A DNA stretch of 64,000 nucleotides from NCBI GenBank assembly GCA_035532275.1, contig DATKRG010000164.1, positions 26,371 through 90,370 on the forward strand. Direction: 5' to 3'. The notes beneath the pieces are model-generated. The model saw only the letters and a list, made by a program, of their open reading frames with translations, did not search any database and was not told the origin of the DNA. Made by a program: the position numbers and the translations under genes. This document shows positions 1-7,817 of the stretch, piece after piece. The stretch is from UBA9676 sp035532275. GTDB taxonomy: Bacteria; Actinomycetota; Actinomycetes; Streptosporangiales; Streptosporangiaceae. The stretch's first letter is position 1. Each line of letters opens with the position of its first letter.

Positions 1-2
1 TG

Positions 3-134
3 GCGGCCGTGGCGGCGGTAAGCGCCGCGGCCCTTCTTGTCGCGGCCGGCGCGCCCGCCACCCCCGCACTGATCATCGGGGCTTTCACCTGGCTGATGCT
101 CACCGCCGGCCAGGACCTTGCTCCGCCATCGTGA
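3..134 (+). CDS. C-terminal end of a hydrophobic protein (partial)
   Basis: An open frame runs from the left edge of the window to a TGA at 132-134. The last 43 residues are rich in Ala, Val and Leu and look like the final membrane segment of a protein whose start lies outside the window (motif AAALLVAAG, then LIIGAFTWLMLTAG). It overlaps the 3' end of the convergent sensor kinase by 35 bp. No family can be named from so short a piece. Confidence 0.45.
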   Translation, partial: AAVAAVSAAALLVAAGAPATPALIIGAFTWLMLTAGQDLAPPS

Positions 135-2502
135 CCGGGTGCGATGACTGCGCCGCGCTGTGCCCGGCGCCGGCCATGCCCGTGCCGCCGTGTCCTGCCT
201 GCGCCTGCCCGAGCGGGAGCAGGACCCGGAAGGTTGTGCCCCGGCCGGGCTCGCTGTGCACCGAGATGCCCCCGTTGTGGGCGTCCACGATCGCCTTCAC
301 GATGGTCAGGCCGAGCCCCAGCCCCTGGATCGCGCGGTCGGTGGCGAACTCGGCCCGGAAGAACCGCTCGAAGATGTGCTCCTGCTCGTCCGCGGACATG
401 CCGATGCCGGTGTCGCTGACGGTCAGCACGACGCTGCGCCCCTCGACCCCGACGGTCACCGAGACCTGCCCGTCCTCGTGGGTGAACTTCAGGGCGTTGG
501 AGATCAGGTTGTCGAGCAGCTGGGCGAGCCTGCCCGCGTCGCCGGGAACTGCGGGCACATGCCCGGACGCGCAGGTCATCTTGATGTGCTTGGCCTCGGC
601 GGACGACCTGGCGGTGTCGACGGCGGACCGGGCGAGCTCGCACATGTCCGCCTCGCCGTGCTCGATGGCCAGCTCACCGGTCTGCAGCCCGGCCAGGAAG
701 AGCAGGTCGCCCACCAGGCGCAGCAGCCGGTCGGCGTTGCGGTGCATGATCGCTGTGAAGCTGCGCTGCTGGTCACTGAGCCCGGGCGTGTCCGGGTCGT
801 CCAGTAGTTCCAGGTATCCGATGATCGAGGTCAGGGGCGTCCGCAGCTCGTGCGAGACGACGGCGATGAACTCGTCCTTCATCCGGTCCAGCTCGCGCAG
901 CTGCTCGTTCTGCTCGGTGAGCAGATCCTGCTGTGCGCGGGATTCGGCGTACAGCTCAGCGCTCGCGATCGCGCTGCCGGCGTTGGCGGCGAGCAGTTGC
1001 GCCAGCGTCTCATCCTCCTGCTCGAACCCGCCCTCCTTGCCGGTCAGGCAGAGCACGCCGCGGGCGGAGTCGACCGGCACCGGGACGCCCAGGAAGTTGT
1101 CCAGCGGCGGGTGCAGGCCGGGCAGCGCCGCCGCCACCGGGTGCTCGCGGAGATTGCTGATCCGGACCGGGGCGCCCGGCCCGACCAGGGTCGTGAGCAG
1201 CTCCGGCACCGCCGGCAGCGCCGCCATCTGGGACCGGGCCGCCTCGCTCATGCCGGAGGTGAACAGGCGGGCGAACCGCTCGCCCTCCCCGCCTCCGAGC
1301 CCGAATGCCGCGTACCGGGCACCCAGCAGCTCCCGGGCGGTGTCACAGACCGCCTGCAGCAGCTCGTCGACCAGCAGGCTCCGCAGCCGGGAGGTGATGT
1401 CGGCGAGCAGGCGCAGCCGGTTCTCGTTCCGGCGCGCCAGCATCGCGGCCGTCTCCGCCCGCTCCTGCGACCGGACCAGTGCCCGCAGCAGCCGGACGTC
1501 CTCCCGGCGCATGAGGTAGACGCGGACGAACAGGGTCACCGCGGAGGCGAGCAGGAACGCCTGGAGCAGGAAGCGGTCCCGGGGCGGGACGACGGGCAGC
1601 AGGATGATGAGGCCGAGCACCGCCGCTGCCGGCGGCAGCGCGTGCGGGCCGCTTTCCCTTTCGGCCGTGGGCAGCACCAGCGCACCGGCCGGCCGGAAAG
1701 TGCGGAACAGCCCGGCCGCCCCGATCCCGATGAGGCCGAGCGTCCACAGCCCATCGGTCAGATGACCCTGCACCACCCCGCTGCGCAGCACGACCGGCGT
1801 CCAGACCAGGGCGGCCAGCCCCATCAGGCAGAATCCGGCGGTGAAGAACCAGACCGACGCGGGAATGCGGCGCAGATCGCGGTGAACGCCGGTCATCTGG
1901 ATGGCGTTGGCCGCACAGAGCCCGAACAGCGCCGGGTAGAGGTTGAGCAGCAGGTAGTAGATCACCGGCCGGGCGGGCGGGGTCGGCTCCACGAGCCGCA
2001 CGATGGCCACGATGAGCAGGACCACGGGCAGCGCGTCGAGCAGGAAGATGCCGTAAATGAGCGGGCGCGGCAGACGACGGGCGAACGAGGCCATGCTCAG
2101 CAGCGCGAACACGAGCCACAAGATCGCGGCCGGAAAGCTCACCGCCCCCAGCGGCACAAGGTCGCGGTAGAGCGCCCCGGCCACCCAGCACACCGCGGCC
2201 GCCGTCCACAGCAGCCACGCGCCCCGCACGGCCGAGCCCCGTTCCCGGCGGAGCCCCGCAGCGAAGGTCCCGCACAAGGTCACCAGGCCGCCGAGGGTCC
2301 AGCCGACGTTGGCGGCCCACATCGCCGCCTCGCGTGGCAGCACCGGCTCGGCGAGCACCGCGAGGAGTGCGCCGGCCCCCGCCACCATCGCGGCGCTGAC
2401 CAGCATGCGGATCGCCGGGGTCATCGTGGCCCAGCCTGACCGGGCCACCTGTGCCACCGCCGACATCCAGCCGGGGGCAGGTGACGCAGCGCCTGATGTC
2501 AC
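100..2502 (-). CDS. Membrane-bound sensor histidine kinase with GAF domain
   Basis: This 800-residue protein senses a signal and autophosphorylates on His. Residues about 30-335 hold a series of hydrophobic segments (roughly eight membrane passes). A GAF domain spans about 370-520. The HisKA domain carries the phospho-acceptor motif VSHELRTPL with His551. The HATPase domain shows an N box near 663-672 (DNLISNALKF), G1 DTGIGM near 697 and G2 GLGLGL near 727. A Gly/Ala-rich tail follows and overlaps the convergent partial gene. The start is GTG at 2502, with a GGGGGAG ribosome site 7 nt upstream. No response regulator is adjacent, so its partner is unknown. The 16-bp palindrome at 2644-2659 lies upstream and may control it. 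Confidence 0.9.
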   Translation of the reverse strand: MTSGAASPAPGWMSAVAQVARSGWATMTPAIRMLVSAAMVAGAGALLAVLAEPVLPREAAMWAANVGWTLGGLVTLCGTFAAGLRRERGSAVRGAWLLWTAAAVCWVAGALYRDLVPLGAVSFPAAILWLVFALLSMASFARRLPRPLIYGIFLLDALPVVLLIVAIVRLVEPTPPARPVIYYLLLNLYPALFGLCAANAIQMTGVHRDLRRIPASVWFFTAGFCLMGLAALVWTPVVLRSGVVQGHLTDGLWTLGLIGIGAAGLFRTFRPAGALVLPTAERESGPHALPPAAAVLGLIILLPVVPPRDRFLLQAFLLASAVTLFVRVYLMRREDVRLLRALVRSQERAETAAMLARRNENRLRLLADITSRLRSLLVDELLQAVCDTARELLGARYAAFGLGGGEGERFARLFTSGMSEAARSQMAALPAVPELLTTLVGPGAPVRISNLREHPVAAALPGLHPPLDNFLGVPVPVDSARGVLCLTGKEGGFEQEDETLAQLLAANAGSAIASAELYAESRAQQDLLTEQNEQLRELDRMKDEFIAVVSHELRTPLTSIIGYLELLDDPDTPGLSDQQRSFTAIMHRNADRLLRLVGDLLFLAGLQTGELAIEHGEADMCELARSAVDTARSSAEAKHIKMTCASGHVPAVPGDAGRLAQLLDNLISNALKFTHEDGQVSVTVGVEGRSVVLTVSDTGIGMSADEQEHIFERFFRAEFATDRAIQGLGLGLTIVKAIVDAHNGGISVHSEPGRGTTFRVLLPLGQAQAGHGGTGMAGAGHSAAQSSHPVTMAEQGPGRR

Positions 2503-2643
2503 ATCGGGTCTCCCCCACGGTCCCGGGAAGCCAGCGCCGGCTGACCACCGTCGGCGGCACGGTCCTCACGAGCACCATCTGGCCCGTCACACCCCCGGGA
2601 CGATGGCGCTCACGCCATGCTCAAATTTATCATCGCGGTATCG

Positions 2644-2659
2644 ACCGAACGGGTTCGGT
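2644..2659. promoter_or_regulatory. 16-bp palindrome upstream of the sensor kinase
   Basis: Seven-base arms ACCGAAC and GTTCGGT are separated by GG. The site sits about 145 bp upstream of the kinase start in an AT-richer stretch of a 233-bp intergenic region. This geometry fits a dimeric repressor or activator site. The regulator is unknown. Confidence 0.4.
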
Positions 2660-2735
2660 TGATTACATAGGGTGCTTTCCCGGCGCGCGGGAAGCCCGGC
2701 CTGGGCATCGTGGCATGCTGGCAGCCCCGCGAAGG

Positions 2736-3332
2736 TCAGGGTGAAACCGGGCCGCCACTGGCCCCGGCCCCGTGGCCGGGGCCGAGCTCTTTGTGCAGGA
2801 GAGCCCAGAAGCTCGCACCCGCGACCCGGACCGGTCCCAGCCCCGTCACCGAGCGGCAGCCAGTCGCCTGGACCAGGACCGTCGGGAACGTCCTGCCGGG
2901 GGCGGAGAAGGTGAGCCGGTAGCCGCCGCCGAAATCCGCCGGGCAGTGGTAGACCCCGGCGGGCGTCCGGGGCAGCCCGCACAGCCCGGCCGCCACCGAC
3001 CGCACCCGCGCCGGATCGCTGATGGTGACACCGGCCGGGATCACCTCGTGGAGGTGGCTGTTCGGCAGGCCACCGCTCAGCCTGACCACCAGCCGGTTCA
3101 GGCTCGCCACGTCAGCGCAGAGCGGGACCGCCCTGACCGCGGCGCCCGTGCTGGCTGCCGCCGCCGGGTGGCCGCTGGTCCCGGCCACGACCCCGCCGCA
3201 GCCGCTCACCCCGGCCAGGACACCGATCACGGCCGTGGCCAGCAGAGCCTTCCCCACGGGACGCCTCCCCACGGTGCCGCTCACCACGGTGCTCCTTACC
3301 ACCGGGCACGTCGCCCGACTGCGCTTCACCAT
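2736..3332 (-). CDS. Small secreted lipoprotein
   Basis: The 198-residue product begins with a basic N-terminus, a hydrophobic stretch and a lipobox ending VSGC near residue 44. It should therefore be exported and lipid-anchored. The mature part is short, has paired Cys residues (LCAD, LCGLP, YHCP) and no family I recognise. The ATG at 3332 is chosen because GGAG lies 7 nt upstream. The frame stays open further upstream, but that extension lacks a signal peptide. It is transcribed in the same direction as the upstream rhodanese gene, about 100 bp away. Confidence 0.7.
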   Translation of the reverse strand: MVKRSRATCPVVRSTVVSGTVGRRPVGKALLATAVIGVLAGVSGCGGVVAGTSGHPAAAASTGAAVRAVPLCADVASLNRLVVRLSGGLPNSHLHEVIPAGVTISDPARVRSVAAGLCGLPRTPAGVYHCPADFGGGYRLTFSAPGRTFPTVLVQATGCRSVTGLGPVRVAGASFWALLHKELGPGHGAGASGGPVSP

Positions 3333-3436
3333 CGCGGACTCCAATCCACGGGCGGTCCTGGACGGCCCAGGCCGGGTTCTGCGTGACCGGCCAGGGCCGC
3401 ACCCCTTTGGACGCGGCGCGCGGCCAGCCGGTTCCC

Positions 3437-4270
3437 TCAGCCCGCCGCCGGCCCGGTGGCGACCGGCCGGGCAGCGTCGGTTATCCAGTGCGACCATGAC
3501 CCGGCGTAGAGCGCGCCGGGCAGGCCGGCCACCGCCAGCGCCAGCACCTGGTGGGCAGCGGTCACCCCCGATCCGCAGTACGAGCCGGCCGGCTCCCGCA
3601 CGCCGAGGGCGGCGAACCGCGCGCGCAGCCGCGGCGCGGGCAGGAAACGGCCATCGGGGCGCAGGTTGCCCGTGGTCGGCGCGCTGACCGCACCGGGGAT
3701 ATGACCGGCGACCGGGTCGACCGGCTCGGTCTCACCCCGGTACCGCTCCCCCGCCCGCGCGTCCAGCAGGGTGCCCAGCCGGGCACACTGCGCGGCGCCT
3801 TCCGCGTCCAGCAGTGGCATGCCACCGGGCCGGGCGGTGAAATCCCCCGGCCCGGCCGCCGTCCCCGCACCGGAGGCGACCGGGTGTCCGGCCGCCACCC
3901 AGGCCCGGTAACCGCCGTCCAGCACGGCGGACCGCTCGTGCCCGAAATAGCGCAGCAGCCACCAGCCGCGGGCTGCCGCGGTGGCATCGGCCTCGTCGTA
4001 GAGGACCACCTCGCGCCCGTCACTGACCCCAGCGGCACGCATGGCCGCCTGGAGGTCCACCGCCGCCGGCAGCGGATGCCGGCCGCCCGCACCCGGCTGC
4101 CCCGACAGGTCACGGTCCAGATCGACGAAGACGGCGCCCGGCAGGCGCCCGGCCTCGTAGGCGGCCAGGCCCGGCGGCCCGCCCAGCCGCCAGCGCACGT
4201 CCAGCAGCACCGGGGCCTCGCCTGCGGCCAGGCTCTGTGCCAGCGCCGTGACGCCGATCAGCGGATCCAC
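3437..4270 (-). CDS. Sulfurtransferase with two rhodanese domains
   Basis: A 277-residue tandem rhodanese protein of the thiosulfate/3-mercaptopyruvate sulfurtransferase type. The N-terminal inactive domain shows LLDVRW and HIPGAVFVD-like segments (AGRLPGAVFVDLD). The C-terminal domain holds GHIPGA and the active-site loop YCGSGVTAAH with the persulfide-forming Cys. It would transfer sulfane sulfur to cyanide or a thiol acceptor in the cytoplasm. The start is GTG at 4270, because a near-perfect ribosome site (GGAAGGAGG) ends 6 nt upstream. A longer ATG start at 4294 lacks one. The region upstream contains the DnaA-box-like cluster. Confidence 0.85.
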   Translation of the reverse strand: MDPLIGVTALAQSLAAGEAPVLLDVRWRLGGPPGLAAYEAGRLPGAVFVDLDRDLSGQPGAGGRHPLPAAVDLQAAMRAAGVSDGREVVLYDEADATAAARGWWLLRYFGHERSAVLDGGYRAWVAAGHPVASGAGTAAGPGDFTARPGGMPLLDAEGAAQCARLGTLLDARAGERYRGETEPVDPVAGHIPGAVSAPTTGNLRPDGRFLPAPRLRARFAALGVREPAGSYCGSGVTAAHQVLALAVAGLPGALYAGSWSHWITDAARPVATGPAAG

Positions 4271-4376
4271 CGGCCGCCTCCTTCCTGTGTCCATTTCATC
4301 CGGTAATTTCCGTTCATCCGTTATAGGACGACAACGGCGAAGTGTCGCGAGGATGGGCGCAGCAACGGATTCATCC

Positions 4377-4463
4377 TGTGGGTAACTGGCCAGTTCCTGT
4401 GGATGACCGGCCGCCCAGCCTTGCGTTTCCACAGATCAGCCTGTGGATAACTGTTCATCCACC
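4377..4463. promoter_or_regulatory. Cluster of DnaA-box-like 9-mers
   Basis: One exact TGTGGATAA (4442-4450) and two one-mismatch copies, TGTGGGTAA (4377-4385) and TGTGGATGA (4398-4406), lie on the + strand. Two weaker inverted copies sit at 4425-4433 and 4455-4463. All fall within 87 bp of a 228-bp intergenic region. The bacterial consensus is TTATCCACA or its complement. This could be a DnaA titration or regulatory site. No dnaA, dnaN or gyr genes are near, so it is probably not the main origin. Confidence 0.5.
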
Positions 4464-4498
4464 GGCTGTGGGCGCTGCGGCGGGGAGCGGTTTCGCTG

Positions 4499-5650
4499 TC
4501 ACGATGCCGGCAGGCAGAGCAGCGGTACCAGCTGGTCGGCGGATGTCAGTGAGCCGTGCATGCCGATCAGCGACGACTCCAGCACTTCGGACTTGGTGGC
4601 GACCACGGCTGCCTGCCCCGCCGGGGCGACCACCACGTCCCCGATCCGGTCGGCCAGCCAGGGCGCCACCGGGCCGAACCAGCCAGCGCCGACCGCCTCT
4701 TCGCGCGACAGCACCCATGCCCGGTCGCCGACGATGCCCCGCCACGCTCCCAGCACGTCCTGCGCCGCGCCGGGCACCGCGTACACGTGCCGGGCCCGCG
4801 GCTCACCGCCCAGCAAGGCGACCCCGTCCCGCAGCCCGGGCGTGGTGTCGGCGTCGATCCGGTCCTCGGGCGCCACGTCCACCATGCCGTGGTCAGCGGT
4901 CACGTACAGCGAGGTACCGGCCGGGATCGCCGCCGCCAGCTGCTCGGCCAGCTTGTCCACGTGCCCGAGGTGATAGCGCCAGGCATCGGAGCCACAGCCG
5001 AACACGTGCCCGGTGCCGTCGAGCTGCGCGTGGTACACGGTGACCAGCCCGCGATCGGTTCCGCGCAGCGCGTCAGCCGCCTGCGCGGCGAGCGCGCCGA
5101 GGCTGTCGGCCGGCCGGTAGCAGTTGCCGCGCATCACCGCGGTGGACAGCCCGGTCTTCTCCAGTGCCGAGGCGGCCACCCGGTAGGTGCTCACACCGGC
5201 CGCCGCCGCCCGCTCATAGATCGTCGTACCCGGCTGCCAGGCCCGCGGGTCGACGGACTTGTCCCACCGCAGGCCGTTCAGCAGCTTGTTCTCGCCGGGG
5301 ACCGCGACCTGGTATCCGAGCATCCCGTGCTGGCCCGGCGGGCGGCCGGTGCCGAGCGAGCTCAGGCTGGTGACGGTGGTGGCCGGGAAACCGGCGGTCA
5401 GCGGCCCGCCGCTGACCGCCAGCTCGGACAGGAACGGTGCCGCCGCCGGATGGTCGCGCAGCAGCTCCCAGCCCAGGCCGTCCACGACCAGCAGGCAGGC
5501 CCGGGAGGCCGGCAGCAGGCCCAGCGGGTTCTGCTCACCGGCCACACCCAGCGAGGCGAGCAGGGAGGAGGCGAGGTCGGGCAGGCTGCGTTCACCGTAA
5601 CGCGGCAGGACCGGCGCGACCGCCGGCTCGGCTGGCATCAGCCCACCCAT
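4499..5650 (-). CDS. Alkaline phosphatase-superfamily phosphodiesterase/nucleotide pyrophosphatase
   Basis: The 383-residue protein belongs to the type I phosphodiesterase/nucleotide pyrophosphatase family of metal-dependent phosphatases. Visible metal or catalytic motifs are LLVVDGLGWELL (about residue 53) and FPATTVTSLSSLGTG with the nucleophile Thr/Ser. VYHAQLDGTGHVFG and YVTADHGMVDV supply further Asp/His ligands. There is no signal peptide, so it is likely cytoplasmic. Its ATG shares an A with the TGA of the upstream DUF5998 gene (TGATG), indicating translational coupling. Substrate unknown. Confidence 0.85.
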   Translation of the reverse strand: MGGLMPAEPAVAPVLPRYGERSLPDLASSLLASLGVAGEQNPLGLLPASRACLLVVDGLGWELLRDHPAAAPFLSELAVSGGPLTAGFPATTVTSLSSLGTGRPPGQHGMLGYQVAVPGENKLLNGLRWDKSVDPRAWQPGTTIYERAAAAGVSTYRVAASALEKTGLSTAVMRGNCYRPADSLGALAAQAADALRGTDRGLVTVYHAQLDGTGHVFGCGSDAWRYHLGHVDKLAEQLAAAIPAGTSLYVTADHGMVDVAPEDRIDADTTPGLRDGVALLGGEPRARHVYAVPGAAQDVLGAWRGIVGDRAWVLSREEAVGAGWFGPVAPWLADRIGDVVVAPAGQAAVVATKSEVLESSLIGMHGSLTSADQLVPLLCLPAS

Positions 5651-6243
5651 CAGCGGCCCGCGTGGGATGTCGCCTCAGCGAGTGCGCCGGCGAACACGAG
5701 CACCTGGCGGACCGCGTCCTCGCCGTCCGCCGCCTCGCTGACCCGCAGCGCCAGGTCGTCCGCGGTGATGGTGCCGCTGTAGCCGTGATCGGCCTCGCAG
5801 TTCTCGTCACCGCAGTGGGCCGGCTCCAGCTCGACGTGAGAGAGCACGTTCCAGCCGATGGTCAGCACCACCTCGCTGGGCATGGTCACGCCGGGCACGT
5901 AGGACGCCGGGTCGGGCACGACCCGGGTCACCGCGACGGAGGAGATCCGGGAGAACCGGACCGCCTCGGTGCTGGTCTCCGCCTGCGGCCGCGCTGACGG
6001 CTCCTCGGCCGGGCTCTCGTCAGTGTGCGAGTAGATCAGCCTGGTCGGGGTGAGCACCAGGACACTCATGTGCCTGCGCACTTCCATGGCCGGGTCGAAC
6101 AGCGCGTCATGGTGGACGAAGAACGAGATGACCGCCTCCGAGCCGAGCGCGGAGGAAACCGCGTCAGCAACCAGGCCGGGGTAATAGCCACTTCGCTCGA
6201 TGGCTGACCGCAGCCCGTCGGCTGTGGCTTGGATATCCCTCAT
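5650..6243 (-). CDS. DUF5998 family protein
   Basis: A 197-residue soluble protein matching the actinobacterial DUF5998 family as I remember it. That family usually sits next to the alkaline-phosphatase-like gene, as here. Its central part (RRHMSVLVLTPTRLIYSHTD and a VTMPSEVVLTIGW strand) looks like a PH-like beta fold. A CGDENCEADHGYSG segment with two Cys and a His may bind metal. ATG at 6243 is chosen; GGAGGA lies immediately upstream and AGGA further up. An in-frame extension upstream lacks family-like sequence. It is coupled to the downstream phosphodiesterase. Confidence 0.75.
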   Translation of the reverse strand: MRDIQATADGLRSAIERSGYYPGLVADAVSSALGSEAVISFFVHHDALFDPAMEVRRHMSVLVLTPTRLIYSHTDESPAEEPSARPQAETSTEAVRFSRISSVAVTRVVPDPASYVPGVTMPSEVVLTIGWNVLSHVELEPAHCGDENCEADHGYSGTITADDLALRVSEAADGEDAVRQVLVFAGALAEATSHAGR

Positions 6244-6290
6244 TCCTCCATCCTGCCCCTTCGGCGGCCCGGTGCCGACAGAACCACGCA

Positions 6291-6446
6291 TCAAGCGCGC
6301 CGGCCCGGGCGGATCGGCTCCCGCGATTCCCAGCTGGTCGCACCGGAGGTCACCGCCGACTCGATCAGGATGGACTCGCAGCTCTCGCGCCACTGCCCGG
6401 CGGGAAACTCGCTGTGGAAGACCTCGATCGCCCACCACTGCGCCAT
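6291..6446 (-). CDS. Small 51-residue protein, probably truncated
   Basis: The predicted peptide starts MAQWWAIEVFHSEFPAGQ. It resembles the N-terminal half of a roughly 100-residue actinobacterial hypothetical family that I recall beginning WAIEVF.GEF. The similarity stops after GATSWES and a stop follows, 47 bp before DUF5998. The gene is probably cut short by a deletion. A TATCGT box sits exactly 6 nt before the ATG, fitting leaderless expression, so it may still be transcribed. Function unknown. Confidence 0.45.
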   Translation of the reverse strand: MAQWWAIEVFHSEFPAGQWRESCESILIESAVTSGATSWESREPIRPGRRA

Positions 6447-6452
6447 ACCACG

Positions 6453-6458
6453 ACGATA
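6453..6458 (-). promoter_or_regulatory. Leaderless -10 box TATCGT
   Basis: TATCGT lies 6 nt before the ATG at 6446, so transcription would begin at or next to the start codon. Confidence 0.5.
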
Positions 6459-6510
6459 AGCGCTTCCCGCCCGGGGCGCATCCGCCGCATCCCGCCCCGG
6501 CCGCCCAGGG

Positions 6511-6936
6511 TCAGTCGGCCAGGGCCAGGACCGCGTCCCGGATCCGCTGCGCGACGGCGGCCATCTCCGCCTGGCTGGCGTACCTGCGGCGCGGCCAGAA
6601 AAAGCCCCGCAGGCCGTCACCGCGGGTGCGGGGCACCACGTGCACGTGCAGATGGGGGACGCTCTGGCTGACGACGTTGTTGAGCGCGACGAAGCTTCCC
6701 TGGGCGCCGAGCGCGGCCGGCAGCGCGGCGCTGACCTGGCGGACCCGCGTGAACAGCGGCCCGACCTCCGGCGGCGGCAGGCTGGCCAGCGTCTCGTAAT
6801 GCTGGCGCGGGATCACCAGGACATGGCCCTCGAACAGCGGCCGGGCATCGAGGAACGCCACCGTCCGCTCGTCGGCGAGCACGATCTCGGCGGGCACGTC
6901 CCCGCTGGCGATGTCACAGAAAACGCAACCGCTCAC
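6511..6936 (-). CDS. HIT family hydrolase
   Basis: A 141-residue histidine-triad protein: CVFCDIASG at the N-terminus with two Cys typical of the Zn-binding Hint type, then PLFEGHVLVIPRQHY, and the catalytic triad HLHVHVVPR near residue 97. Such enzymes hydrolyse nucleotide phosphoramidates or related mononucleotides in the cytoplasm. GTG at 6936 is chosen over GTG at 6945, because TAGGGT ends exactly 7 nt upstream of it and the conserved CVFC follows at once. Confidence 0.9.
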   Translation of the reverse strand: MSGCVFCDIASGDVPAEIVLADERTVAFLDARPLFEGHVLVIPRQHYETLASLPPPEVGPLFTRVRQVSAALPAALGAQGSFVALNNVVSQSVPHLHVHVVPRTRGDGLRGFFWPRRRYASQAEMAAVAQRIRDAVLALAD

Positions 6937-6943
6937 GACCGGC

Positions 6944-6949
6944 ACCCTA
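6944..6949 (-). promoter_or_regulatory. Leaderless -10 box TAGGGT
   Basis: TAGGGT with a 7-nt spacer precedes GTG at 6936. It supports the shorter start of the HIT gene. Confidence 0.5.
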
Positions 6950-7005
6950 TGGCTGAGGGCCGCACCGGCGCCGGTAACCGGTTGGCAGGCACGGCCGGCG
7001 GCCGT

Positions 7006-7011
7006 TACCGT
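7006..7011 (+). promoter_or_regulatory. Leaderless -10 box TACCGT
   Basis: TACCGT with a 7-nt spacer precedes GTG at 7019, the chosen start of the S51 peptidase gene. It runs divergently from the HIT promoter within about 80 bp. Confidence 0.5.
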
Positions 7012-7018
7012 GCGGGAT

Positions 7019-7753
7019 GTGGCGATGGACGGGCGGCGGCACGTGGTGGCCTTCGGCGGCCTGCCCTCATCCAGCGCCCGGCCCGGCGCGACCCAGCCCT
7101 ACCGCGGCTACCTGACCGCGCTGACCGGCCGGGCCAGCCCGCGGGTCGCCGTGCTGACCACCGCGGCCGGTGACCACCCGGCCGACGCCGCATTTGCCTG
7201 CGCCTGGTGGGATGGCAGTGGAGCGCAGGTGGCTCACCTGGCGCTGTTCCCGATGCCGAGCGTGGCCGACCCAGAAGACTTCCTGCTCTCCCAGGACCTG
7301 ATCTTCGTCGGCGGCGGCAGTGTGGCGAACATGCTCGCGGTGTGGCGGGTGCACGAACTCGACCGGATCATGCGCAGCGCCTGGCAGGCCGGGGTGGTCC
7401 TGGCCGGGGTGAGCGCGGGCGCCATCTGCTGGTTCACCAGCGGCACGACGGACTCGTTCGGCCTGGACCTGCGCCCGTTCACCGACGGGCTCGGGCTGCT
7501 GCCCGGCAGCTACTGCCCGCATTATGACTCCGAGCCCGGCCGCCAGCCGCTGTTCACGTCGCTGATCGCCGCCGGCACGCTGCCGGCCGGGATCGCCTGC
7601 GACGACGCGGCCGGTGCCCACTTCATCGACGACGGCCTGCACGCGGTCGTGGTCGGCTGGCCCGGCGGGGCCGGCTACCGGGTGGAGCCGGACGGCCAAG
7701 GCGGGTTCACCCAGGCCACGCTGGCCACCCAGCCCCTGCCCGGTCAGCCGTGA
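7019..7753 (+). CDS. Peptidase E (S51) family protein
   Basis: A 244-residue protein with a class-I glutamine-amidotransferase-like fold. GGGSVANML precedes a nucleophile elbow AGVSAGAICW, whose Ser is the predicted catalytic residue. A His follows in YCPHYDSEP. Family members are Asp-dipeptidases or uncharacterised cytoplasmic hydrolases. GTG at 7019 is favoured by a TACCGT box 7 nt upstream; ATG at 7025 is the alternative. It is a single gene between the divergent HIT gene and the two-component pair. Confidence 0.85.
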   Translation: MAMDGRRHVVAFGGLPSSSARPGATQPYRGYLTALTGRASPRVAVLTTAAGDHPADAAFACAWWDGSGAQVAHLALFPMPSVADPEDFLLSQDLIFVGGGSVANMLAVWRVHELDRIMRSAWQAGVVLAGVSAGAICWFTSGTTDSFGLDLRPFTDGLGLLPGSYCPHYDSEPGRQPLFTSLIAAGTLPAGIACDDAAGAHFIDDGLHAVVVGWPGGAGYRVEPDGQGGFTQATLATQPLPGQP

Positions 7754-7805
7754 GGATGACGGGGGACTGACCGCCAGGCTGACGACCGGCGGGCCGCGCC
7801 CGGCC

Positions 7806-7811
7806 TACTCT
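7806..7811 (+). promoter_or_regulatory. Leaderless -10 box TACTCT
   Basis: TACTCT with a 6-nt spacer precedes GTG at 7818 of the kinase gene. Confidence 0.5.
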
Positions 7812-7817
7812 TGACCC

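Noticed and set aside
131..1519. Long + strand open frame opposite the sensor kinase
   Set aside because: It is the antisense of a clear kinase gene. The Ser/Arg-rich composition is typical of shadow frames in GC-rich DNA.
4377..4463. Main chromosomal origin
   Set aside because: DnaA-box-like sites are present, but there is no dnaA, dnaN, recF or gyrase gene, and actinobacterial origins carry many more boxes.
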